64,000 nt of DNA, from positions 62,001 to 126,000 of the forward strand of contig NOWV01000026.1 of the NCBI GenBank assembly GCA_003344405.1, written 5' to 3'. This stretch comes from Trichoplax sp. H2 (taxonomy: Eukaryota > Placozoa > Uniplacotomia > Trichoplacea). The number at the start of each line of letters is the position of its first letter. The first letter of the stretch is position 1. Made by a program: the position numbers and the translations under genes. The notes under the pieces were generated by a model that saw only the letters and a program-made list of their open reading frames with translations, was not told the origin of the DNA and did not search any database. Of the stretch, positions 48,480 through 60,289 are shown piece after piece.

Positions 48480-51400
48480 ATGGCCACTGGGATTAAGAAT
48501 TCTCTGTACGCCTACTGTGGAAAACAGAAAATCACTCCCAAATATACCGTGAAGGCATGTGGTGGAGGTTTTGTTAGCGAAGTGGGTATCACTTTAAATT
48601 GTAAAACTTCTAAAATCCAGCCATTGAAATAAGCATGAACTCTGCTGTACCTTCATAGTTTGACAGTCAATCGTAAGCAGCTTCATTCGTTACTTACACA
48701 AGTATAAATGTAAGCTCTGAAATGTACTTACATGCGTTTATCGTAAAGGCAGAGATAGTTCATGCCACATGATATTGAAAGAAACAGAGAATGGTAAATT
48801 GTGCTTTACCGTGTAGCATTAGGTTGTGCAAGATTTGTATCTAGCGTAAAACTTCTTTTCAGTTTTCATCATAGAAGTAAATAAATTTTACCTCTATGAT
48901 TTACACTACTCGGCTTATGTCAGCTAGACACTGTCTTTTTGCAGTGTTTTAAAAACCAAAACTCAATCTAATAGTAAGTTAATCTTTCGCTATTAATAAG
49001 TCAGATATTACAGTAAATCCTTTTTTTGTCTCCATCGTTCATACTCGACGTACTTGCGAAGAAGTTAGTAATTACAAAAATTTCAATACATAGAAGCGTT
49101 CTATGATGTAACTTCGAAGACGTGAGAAAACCTGAAATTTTTTAGCCATAGTGAAGTTTACTCGTACTCGTCGTACATTAATTACACTCTGAGTCTAAAA
49201 ATGTCAAAAAGCATATCAATACTAGATCATGACTTATTAAAGAGTCGAAATGATTTTTAACCCAAATTAATATTTCCACTATTAGTTATTTAACAGGACT
49301 ATGATGTTCTATAATATATTCACTTATGTTGCAGATAAAATCTCTTAACTAAATATAAGTCAGTTACGTATATACAATAGAACAGTGCGCCGCTTCCCAA
49401 GACCTGAGGATTATGCAACTATTACTGTTAAGACTCCGATAATGTCCTAGTGCTAAATATATCTGTGACGAAGGCTGCACAAGAATTCAATATGCACTTA
49501 GTCTCACTCATACAAAGCATTAAGGTCTAGAATGCTCACTACTGACCAAAATCGGAGATTATTGAACGCAATGATATTTTAATGAAAACCTTTAAAAATT
49601 TTGTCATCGTACAGTATGTCGTTGTGCCGGCATCAAGAAGACAATAAAATTTATATTTTTCTTGTTGAGGGCATGCTCTAAACGTATCATAACATGGATC
49701 TACTAGGACACCATGATCGCGATCAACACGCCACAACATCATCTAAAGACGTATCATAAAAATTAATTATACTCTTCAATCCGAAGCTGTACTCCGTTTA
49801 ACTTGCTTAAAATAAATTCCGTGAAGAATTTACCTTTAGTGCAAGTCAAACGAAGACATACGCGTACTGTAAAACTGAATCACTTCAGTCTGCAAATAAT
49901 TAAAAAAGCTGAATCTAAATATAAAGTGCAGCATAATTGTTATATTTTGGTTAGGTTCGTGTGGCTAATCATGACTATGTAGGTACAGGAGTAGCGAGAA
50001 ACAAAAAGAGTGCACAAACAGCAGCCGCGCTTGATTTTTGTAGATATTTATCGAAAGAGAAATCAATTATAATTCCAGGAGCTGTTGATATTGAGGTATT
50101 GACTGTTGACTCTTTAATCAACTGTTAATAAATATAAGAAGAAATTTAGCTTATTAGCTCTTTCTCTGCGTAATGTATTTACAAGAACTCATCATGCCTT
50201 TAATGTCTCATGCACTAACCAGGATGACTACCCAAATATTGTATATCTTAAACTTTTGCATATTAATACAAGTATAAAAATGCGGTTTAAGATCGAAAAG
50301 TTGCTGCTTATTTAATAGATATCTGTAGGTAATTAATTTCGAATCATTTTCTACGTTCGGCTAACTTATTGAAATTGCGATGTAACGTTACGAAATCAAG
50401 AATAGTCCGCTTTTGCAACATGAAGATAGACCTTGCTACCAAGGTTAGCAGATAGCTAGTACTTTCCTAATAACCAATTGCCAAACTACCACCGACTCAG
50501 TCTACCTTGTTATTCTCGCTAAAAGATAAGAAGATCTGTAATCAAGACTCTGGATACGAACGTGTACTATCATCTAATAATAAAAGGAAGGCTGAACAGG
50601 TATAAGATGCATAGCGATGCGTAGATTATTTTGAACGGGAGAAGTGCAAATATTCGGCTAATGGAAGCTTTCTCTACTATCCTGGCTTCATTTTCTTAAG
50701 CTACTTGATGTCGATGTGTTGGAATCTCCTGACTTAGCCGTAAATGGTTACTGGACCTTGCATAATTCTCGTCCTCGTCTCAATGAATACTTGCAGAAGA
50801 ATAATTTATCAAACGATTTTAAATATTTCACGATCGGATCTGATGATGAGAAGTATTATATACTTTGGTTTATAACAAATTAATAAGTTTCTGTTCTGTA
50901 ATTCTAATCAATGGATCTATATATATGTTACATTAAACATATATAAGACGTTTTAGAGCATCATTTTCAATATACATCGATAGTTTAGCTAAAGGTACTG
51001 TGGCATAAGTTCATAAATAATGTTTCTACATACTTTACTGTTGGAATAATCCCTTCTGATTGTAATTATAATACTTAGAAGTAACTGCTGCTGAAACTGG
51101 TTTCACGAAGGAAGAGGCTGCTCAGTTATGCTGTTTGTCTGTGGTTCGGCAGTTATACTGTCTTAAAGAAATAGAATCTTACACTCCAAGCAGAAAGTCT
51201 AAAGTTCGTATTCAAAGCCATGCATTAATTCTCCTCGTAGTATGTACTTGTTTACAGGTTTCTGCTACTCTTTAAGCATGCTACAGTATGTATATGTATG
51301 TTTGTCGTTATACTTTCATTTTTTATGTACAAAAATATCATATTTTTAATTTATGCAGATTAATCCTAGTGATCGTAATAGCGTTGGGGCGTCAAATACC

Positions 51401-54400
51401 AATACGAAATTTAATGGTACTGGTTTTACGACAGCATCCTTTACTGTTGAGGATGAAACAGATATAGTCGAAATTAGAAACAGAGATGAAAAATCTGTGA
51501 TGCGTCGTGGTAGCTAACAAATTCTGTACAGTTAAGAGACTGCTAAGGACCTATTACATTGCTCTCATTATTTCTCTCTTAAATTATGTAGAGAATGAAG
51601 CAATACCCCATTACTTGACGACTGCAACAAATAATACGGTATGTATTTATAAATCATTTTTTAAGATGTAAATTATAATTATCGTACAATACAAGATCGT
51701 GACCATTTAATACGATCTATTTAATATTGAAAATATGAAGGACAGTTCACACACTGTATCAGATACTGGAAATTGGACTATGGAAAATTCTCGCCCGAAA
51801 CTCAATATATATTTACAAAAGAATAAGTTACCTCTTAATTTCGATTACACTTCGAATGGACCAGATCATTTAAGGTTTGTTCTAAGCTATTGTATACCTT
51901 ATTTCAAATTCTTGTTTCGATAATTTACAATATCCTATTCAATTGTTTTACTGTAGAACATATACTGCGTCGATGACGATTACCATTAAACACTTAGGCA
52001 AAGGTACTAGATATTAATTAGGCAAGGATAATGGTACAGAGAATATATTTCAATTTAAATTGGCAACATTTAATTCGACAATTTTTAGTAATTACTGGAT
52101 CTGGCTCTGGACCTACCAAGAAGCAAGCAAATCGCATGTGTTCTCTCTCATTAGTTGGACAATTATATCGACTTGGAGAGATAGAGGCTTATTTATCCGA
52201 ATTAACTGATACGACGAAGAAAGAAGAACAAGTAAACTCCTTGAAATTACTGCCTAAAATTTAGGCAACGTCATCAAGACTCATATGAATATTTCTTCTT
52301 ACTTTATCAGAATGCGGGACCTTTCGATTTTAGAGTCTCAGATAGCATTTTGTCTTCTTTAAGAAATATTACAACTCTATTTGAATTTTGCCCTCAGGTT
52401 AGTTAATCATCAATTTAATTAAAAAGAACATCTCTTTTCTGAATTAGTTTAACAATATCTAAAATATTAAATATTAGGAAAATAATAAACCTTCCGAAAG
52501 TACGTTATTTGAATCTCCCCGCCAATTCAAAGTCGGCCAGAACGACTGTGGTACGGATAGTGTTATAACTTGGCGATCGCCTTCTGTATCATGGAATCCG
52601 TGGACCAATTGTGAAATTTCTATAGTAATTACTTTCAATTTTATTAAGGATTAACATACTCCTAAATACGAGCACGTTTATGTTAACTTATAGTGTATGG
52701 TGCATCTTTATATTATCTATTCTTTACAGAATTCCAATAAGAATACAACAAATAAGCAGTTATTTACTGAACAACAGCGTAAACTTAAGTTCGAACCTGC
52801 TTTACAGCAGGTAAGCTCTAGCTAAGAGACTGATTTTACTCTCTTCACATACATTTGCGGCAACATTACATCCGAAGAATTAAGATTAATTTATGAATGG
52901 CCTGTTCTAGAGAATTCTAGAACGGCAAAGTCTTCCTATATCAAGATCGGCCGTAAGAATATTGGATGCTATTGACTGTAATCCAGTAGTAATCATTTGC
53001 GGAATGACAGGCTGTGGAAAAACCACGCAGGTATTACGAAAATCTAATCCAAAAGATTAAATGCTTAATAGTAATCAATTAAAAGACATCAATTTGTTAG
53101 GTACCGCAATTCGTTGTTGATGATATGATTGGTCGAGAGCGTGGATCAGATTGTGCTGTTATAGTTACTCAGGTTTTTACTGTTATTAAATATTATGTAT
53201 TTCCAAGTTGAAGATACAATAAGCTCATACTCTAGTATCGCACTGTAGCCACAACGCATCTGTACGATATCAATCGCTGAAAGGGTAGCCTATGAAAGAT
53301 GCGAAGTTTTAGGTGAGAGCGTTGGTTACTGCGTAAAATTTGAGAAGCTGCTACCTAGACCCCACGCTTCGATATTATTTTGCACTTCTGGTTGGTAAAC
53401 AACTTACTGATAAGTTATTATCTATATGCTTGATAAATCTGGTACTTTTATGCTTTTACCATAAATTTATAATTTTTATAATAAAAGATGTACTACTACG
53501 CAGAATGGAATCAGGATTGAGAGGTGTATCACATGTGATTATAGATGAGATCCATGAACGCGACCTTAAGGTTACTATTTTATTAAGAGACTTTAATATA
53601 AGACTTACAGTAAATGTCAACATCTATTATGTGTACTACATTTCAGACTGACGTGTTACTACTGATACTGCGAGACATGATTAGAACATATCCAACCCTC
53701 AAAGTCGTTTTGATGTCTGCTACAGCTGATAATGATGATATATCTAGTTACTTTGGAAAATGTCCTATAATCAACATAACTGAAAAGTGTTATTCGGTTA
53801 CAGGTAAACTAAAAAGGTTTATTTAATGGTTTATTGCAGTGATACACAAAATTTTGGATGTGAGCTATGTGATGCTAAATGAACAAATTGGTTTTGTTAT
53901 AGAGTATTTTTTAGAAGACTGTGTAACTCTTATTGAACCTCAGGTTAGTCTACTAGCATAGACTCAGTTTCACAAGTTTTTATCAATAGCTCGTCTTGAT
54001 CAATATCATAAAATGACTAATTTTTGAATTTAATATCTTTCAGGCTAATGTTAATGCTGATTCCCCACTATACGAAGCCAGTAGCAAAGAATTTATTTTA
54101 ATAGAGGTATTATGTCATTATAGGGTAATGCATTAACTATAAGTACTTCTGTGATCTAAAACCCGCTTTTTTATTTCTAAAAAGAATTTGCTGTGCTACG
54201 TCGTTAATTTAAACGTCTCTGGGAATATTCTAATATTCTTACCTGATTGGAATGCTATTTCTACTCTGTATCACTTGTTAAAGAATCACAAATTATTTGG
54301 TTTGTCAACTTGCTTTACGATATTAGTTGCAATTAATACATTAATCATAACGATTTAGTGAAATACAAATCAATGAAACGAGTAATGCCTAATACACCTT

Positions 54401-57037
54401 GTATTAATATTAAGTAGGTACAAACAAATTTCTTCTATTACCTCTCCATTCACAAATCTCTCGAGAAGCACAACGGGATATATTTAATGTCAATAAAGCA
54501 GAAATTACTAAGGTAGTAACAATGATATTTTAGATTTACAATGTTTATGAACTGATCTAATTATGTCGTTTACTTTAGGTTATATTATCAACCGATATTG
54601 CAGAATCAAGTATAACGATTCGTGATGTGGTATTTGTCATCGACTCGGCGAAGTAATTGCAGCAGATCCTATCGGAAATCATATCATATGTAATAAATGC
54701 TTCGATTTTTGTCATTGTTTGCGATTTTAGAACCACCATCAAACGCTATTGTGCTCGGGACAATTCGTGTTCGTTCGAGACTATATGGGCTTCTAAATCT
54801 GCTCTCAAACAGCGGAGGGGTCGAGCTGGAAGGACTCGACCTGGGTACTGCTTTCATCTTTGCACTACTGATCAATATACCAAGTAAGGGTTAAACCGAC
54901 GATATAGCTGATACATGATGTACTATAACTTACAAATTACCGTAATCGCCCTTAGGCTACCACAGTATCTCGTTCCTGAAATATTAAGAAGCCCGCTACA
55001 CGAAGTCATTTTGATATTAAAGCTACTTAGCCTAGGTAATCCTGCTACTATTCTTAAGAGAGCATTACAGCCACCTTCATTAGAAGCTATCGAAGTTGCG
55101 ATCTCATTTTTAATTGGTAGGTCTGTCAGGAATTGCGTTAAGCTCAAAAGCCAGTTTTCTAGCGTATTTAAGGGATATTAACTAAAATCTACATATTATC
55201 GAGCAGGAATTGGTGCAATTACCAGAATGATTGAATTTACTGATGTCGGTTTGATCCTTTCTAAATTACCAATCGAACCACGTCTTGGTAGAATGATTAT
55301 ACTCAGCTGCATATTTAAGTATGAATTGTGCATTGAATCTCATTAAATTTCTTGTAGGAGTAATATCTATATTCACATCAATTGAAGTTTGTTTCCTAGT
55401 TTAATTATATTGTGTAACGATAGTAATATAATACTGAAACTGATTAATTAGATGCGCAAATGCAGCCTGTATTATCGCCGTAGCTGATAGCTTACCCGAA
55501 CCGTTTGTTATAAGATCAATTGTTGATGGTCCTACCTATTTGCATAAACAGTTCTCGAGTAAGCGTTATAGCGATCATATCGCGGTTTTAGGAGCATTCC
55601 AGGCATGGCAACGCGCTCGGTTAGTTTTAAACAATTAATTAGCAGATAATTTGAACTGCTTTAATGGAGAAATGTGATTTTTATAAGTATTTTTGAACGT
55701 ATAACATGTTTCGATTGATTCTATTGTTGCAGTAATGCTGGAATTGATAGTGAAGAGAATTTTTGCAAAAATCACGGACTATCCGTATCAGCTTTACGAT
55801 TAATTTACGAAGCTAAAGTTAGTTAAATATCTAACTAAGCATGACCACCCAACGTTTTAGATATTGAATTGATGGTTTATTAAATACTACTCGTATATAA
55901 CTCACATCAAATGGCCTTTGTCTATTTAGAATTGGTTAATAGAGTTACTAATTCATACTGGGTTTAGTAAAGGTAAAGAAGAGTCTTATGCTTATTCCAG
56001 ACCTTTAGACACCTTAAATGACAAATAAATTGCTATTACAGAATGCTTCTCTAGGAGACGAAATCTCCCTATCATGAATGAAACTGATCTAAACAATGTA
56101 ATAAAGGACGAAGCTAACATTAATTAATGTATAATATTTATTTCTTATAACAACGAACAGGTAACGAGATGTCAATTCTTTCTCTATTGCAGATATGTGC
56201 TCTTCTATGTATTGGCTTTTATCCCAACGTATGTGTTTATAATAAAAACAATAAACTTCGGATGAATAACGAACAGTTTGCCCAGATACATACATCATCA
56301 ATTAACTATAATTGCAAATCATTTCCTTATCCTTTCTTTACTTACTCGGAAAAGGTATATGATCTCTGTTCAACTTGACTTTATTGATTTGTTGCTTAAT
56401 AACGTATAGTAATTCGATTAATTAATACGTGCATACAATGACAATTTGTTAGATACATGCAGAAGTTATCTATTTGAAACACTTGACGGTAATATCACCA
56501 TTACACCTATTGTTATTTGGATGTCAGAGAATCACGTGGAAAGATGACCTGGTTCTACTTGACGATTGGTACAGATAGATATCTCTGGTTGTAGTAAAAA
56601 AATATTTTAATATTCATTGAGAGTTACTTTTACAGGATAGCCTTAAGAATGCCTCGAGAAGTTGCATGTATGATTATCTCTATTAGACAAATTCTTGAAA
56701 TGCTAGCAATTCGAACTGCTAGTTCGCCTATGGTCGCCAACCGATTAGAAGATAACTACGAAAGAGCTGTGCAGTTAACCCAGCAATTGTTTACAGAAAG
56801 TTTTGAACTCCATAGCAATCTGCGATCTATCAGGTATTAGCGGTTTCTGGTAATGGTAGAGATAAAAATAATCTACCTTTCAATTCATTTCGACCCAATT
56901 TACTAATCTAAAATTCTAGGGGAGTTTATACAGCCATGAACGAAATTGTTACCTTAGAACCTAACACCATTAACAGAACCAGTAATTATTCATCATCTTA
57001 TACCGGTAAAGTTTATTTAAATGCAGAAGATTTATAA
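48480..57037 (+). CDS. DHX9: ATP-dependent RNA helicase A (DExH-box), with three dsRNA-binding domains
   Basis: DHX9 is a nuclear DExH helicase that unwinds dsRNA, R-loops and RNA:DNA hybrids. The gene has about 30 small exons. dsRBD1 is in 48480-48581 plus 49955-50095 ([30 protein letters not shown]). A first dsRBD2 copy is in 50701-50852, 50957-50994 and 51079 to about 51239. A second copy is in about 51739-51874, 51957-52003 and 52089 to about 52250. The helicase core has GMTGCGKTT (near 53010), DEIH (near 53548), SAT (near 53715), [15 protein letters not shown] (near 54600) and [12 protein letters not shown] (near 54815). HA2/OB segments follow to [14 protein letters not shown] (near 56215). 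The last exon (about 56920-57037) ends VYLNAEDL. There is no glycine-rich RGG tail as in human DHX9. Some internal exon borders between 51500 and 52900 and after 53820 are approximate. Confidence 0.93.
48582..49954 (+). other. First intron of DHX9
   Basis: A 1.4 kb intron between the two halves of dsRBD1, much longer than the other introns of the gene. No exon, repeat cluster or RNA gene is seen in it. Confidence 0.7.
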
Positions 57038-59218
57038 AGTAGATTTAATGATTAAGAGTATCTGCATCAACTCTGAAATTTGTTTTGCTTGTATCAATTT
57101 TATACTTTTATCTGTTTGAAAACTTGTTATATAGATTTTGTTAACTAACTTTAATGTCATATTATCGTACAGTTATCTGTGCTAAATAATATCCCCCAGG
57201 CTTTACAATCGAATAAAATAATTTTTGCTTTGAGTACATGTGCGTCAAAAATTACCGATTTGTTTGTGAGATAATCTTGTAAATTTTGTCTCATTTCTTA
57301 TTTTATGATATTCATTACTAGTACAAATTTTATACTCATAGACTAAAATTTAATAAGTAAAATGAAGCAACTTGTTTGATGTAATGTTGTTAGAAATATT
57401 ATTTCTTGAAATCAATGAATTCATGTTGTAACAATGCTGTAATACTATAATTTGCACCGTGCAACTGAATTATAGACTATATTACTAAAGAATCTCACTT
57501 GTGATATTTCACGTCAAATATACACAGACAAAATTAGGATTCGAGAGTAAAATGATTATATAATATAAACATATTTCTGCTTGCTAAATTCGAGTGTACC
57601 ACAGTAGATTTAAATACCTCGCAAATACATACAAATATTCTTAAATTTACTCTCGGTATTACCTCTCTATTACAGACTTAAAGATTATGTACTTGTATAC
57701 TGGTACTTATGTTACAAGCAATAAACAAGGTTTCTACATAGGTATAAATACGAATGTTGTACCGAATAAACTGATACGCTTTAACACGAAAGGGAACGCT
57801 ACAGAAGTTCCATACAGGCGAAACTGGTGCACACTAGTGAGCGCTTAACTAGGATCTCAAGCAAAATATATTTGCCAATTTACGTCTGATTCATTCTATC
57901 GTGCCTTCCCAATCAATTTATACTATATCTAATCGTGCAGTAGTAGTCTGCTGATTGAGTTATACGTCCGTTGAATTAATTATTCCTAGTTCCTTATATT
58001 GTGCTTCTATATAAAGCTTCTCAAAACTGTGCCAAATAGTAAGCTACCGAATCAGTTTCTGTTCCGTTGTCACTGAATAATAGTCGATTTATATTTGAAA
58101 ATTAGTAACGAAAAAATAGTAAATCCATCACCATTTTCACTTATCATGCAAAATTAAATCGCTTATAATTAATTTATAATGGCTATTATTGTAAGTATAG
58201 ATCTAAAAATTAGTATAAATTTAATTAAAACTAATAAAGAAAATTACTTTCCTTAAAATCACCAGTGTAGAGGGTACTTCTGGTAACCGAATTACGTAGT
58301 GCTTTATATCGTAATATCATCAGTTCTAAATATTGTTTTCATCGTAGCCATTAGCTCTTATTGTATTTGAGATACTTGACTTCAATCTACAGCACCACAG
58401 TTACTACTAACGAATCTCACCCATGTGTACTGTAAAATGTAGCTTTTGACACACGCTCTTATAGTGTTTAACAGCACTATAGAGTAGCTGAAGAGCGCTG
58501 TCAGTGATGTCTAGTACTGTATTATCATATCACGTTGATATTGTTAGTTGAAGAATTCTGGATAGCCGCTTACTGTTACCACAGTGTTCTCACTTTATAC
58601 TAAAACGTAAGATGGGTATTTATTTACGCGTAGCCGTTATCAGTACCAATAATGAAATCGGAATTTATAGTTCATTGAGGTAAATATAAATCGAAGAAAT
58701 ATTGTTACACTATAATTCTTACGTTTCAACTTCCTTAAAACATGCTAAGTAAAATGATATACCGTACAGCGTTGCATCTCGAGTTAAATAAGTTTTATGT
58801 GGTACTAACAAGACCGTAAATTAAAAACAATTAGATGGATTCGTCATTGTACTACTTTTTTGGTATTGGCATGTTTATTTTATTTTGAATGAGACTTATT
58901 TAGGCGGCAATTAATCAGATATGAAAAATTAACAAATAACTTTAGTCAATTAAGGATAACGTAATTTTCTAAACGATCTACGGCCACTACAATTGCAATA
59001 ATAATTAAGACAATATTATAATTAAGTATTATCTAATTAAATTATTACGGCCTCCAAATATCTTTCATAAATAAATAAGCTATAAGTTATTTACTATTAC
59101 AGTATCATGAATTTCTTAAGATAACCCTGATACTGTCTATTGATGATAAACTGATTATTGTATAGATAATTAGAAAAAGCTCATATGAGTATAATCAGGG
59201 AACTGCTAAAATTTTATA
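57038..59218. other. Intergenic between DHX9 and the first GPCR gene
   Basis: 2.2 kb of AT-rich spacer between the DHX9 stop and the minus-strand receptor. No coding stretch, RNA gene or dense pentamer cluster was found. Confidence 0.55.
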
Positions 59219-60289
59219 TTAGATCAAGGTAGCCATGGAAAATCTTGAAGGTCTAGGTGATAAACTGAGAATTATAAAATGGCTATTACCGCCAATACTA
59301 TTATCTTTTGATAATTTATTCTTACACCTAAACATGTTCAAAAAAACAGATCTAAACCGACTGTAACACACAAAATAAATTATTGGATTGCATAATGAAT
59401 GACCAAATGCTATCCATAAGCTTACGATTGATAACCAAGGCGGTATCGGAATATTATTAACATGCTCACCAGAAAAAATATCGTATAGAAATATTAGTAT
59501 ATAATTTGGTGTTATGCATATAAAGAATAATGTTACAATAATAATCATCATACGAATTACCTTACGTTTACATTTGCTAACTATAATAGACGGTACAGCA
59601 TTAGGCCTGGACTGATAAACTTTACGTACAATCGACGTATAAAAAAATATTAGCAGTGTAATTGGAATTACGTACAAAGCAATGAAGAGAGCAATGGAAT
59701 ATGCTCTTCGATTTATATGATTAGGAAAAGGCCAAACTTCGATGCAGTAAAATTTATCAACGGCCTCTGATGCAGGTATTAACTCTAATATTCTTATTTG
59801 AACAGCATTTAGGCAAATAGACAATATCCAGATTCCCAATATAATATATGAAATTTGATTTCGAGTAAAACCAATTTTACGAGGGGCACATACAATTTTG
59901 CGATAGCGATCAAAACTAACAGTAACTAAGGTCAAGGTAACCACACCAATGACTGTACTATGAATAAAATATTGAATCTTGCACATTATGGGACCGAAGT
60001 GATAATAAAAGCGAGAAATAAAGACTGCTGCATTAAGTGGCACGTTAAATGAGACAACCACTAAATCAGATATTGCTAAATTTAATAAAAGTATGTTAGT
60101 TTTTGTCCTCAAGCTTCTGTAACGTAAGAAGCCGATGCAAACTGTAACGTTACCAAATGCTCCCAAAATGAAAATAATAGCCGATACTGCGATAATTAAT
60201 ATTGTAGAGGCTGTATGAGTTTCACTAACGGTACTATTTCGAAAATGATAACTTACAATACTCCCATTAAGATTTTCTTCCAAGGCCAT
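59219..60289 (-). CDS. Class A (rhodopsin-family) G-protein-coupled receptor, intronless
   Basis: A complete seven-helix receptor of 356 residues in one exon. It has two N-terminal glycosylation sites (N8, N18). Helix 1 has GN (46-47); helix 2 LAISD (D75); helix 3 starts with C103 and ends D127-R128-Y129. Helix 4 has W154, the second extracellular loop C182 in CIEVWP, and helix 5 P209. Helix 6 has CITP (P261) with C258 where many receptors have CWxP, and helix 7 has NPIIY (301-305). C103 and C182 would form the usual disulfide. The C-x-E-V-W-P loop recalls peptide receptors (NPY/NPFF/orexin-like), but the ligand cannot be told from sequence. The start at 60289 gives a normal extracellular N-terminus. 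All activation motifs are intact, so it is likely functional at the plasma membrane. Confidence 0.92.
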   Translation of the reverse strand: MALEENLNGSIVSYHFRNSTVSETHTASTILIIAVSAIIFILGAFGNVTVCIGFLRYRSLRTKTNILLLNLAISDLVVVSFNVPLNAAVFISRFYYHFGPIMCKIQYFIHSTVIGVVTLTLVTVSFDRYRKIVCAPRKIGFTRNQISYIILGIWILSICLNAVQIRILELIPASEAVDKFYCIEVWPFPNHINRRAYSIALFIALYVIPITLLIFFYTSIVRKVYQSRPNAVPSIIVSKCKRKVIRMMIIIVTLFFICITPNYILIFLYDIFSGEHVNNIPIPPWLSIVSLWIAFGHSLCNPIIYFVCYSRFRSVFLNMFRCKNKLSKDNSIGGNSHFIILSLSPRPSRFSMATLI

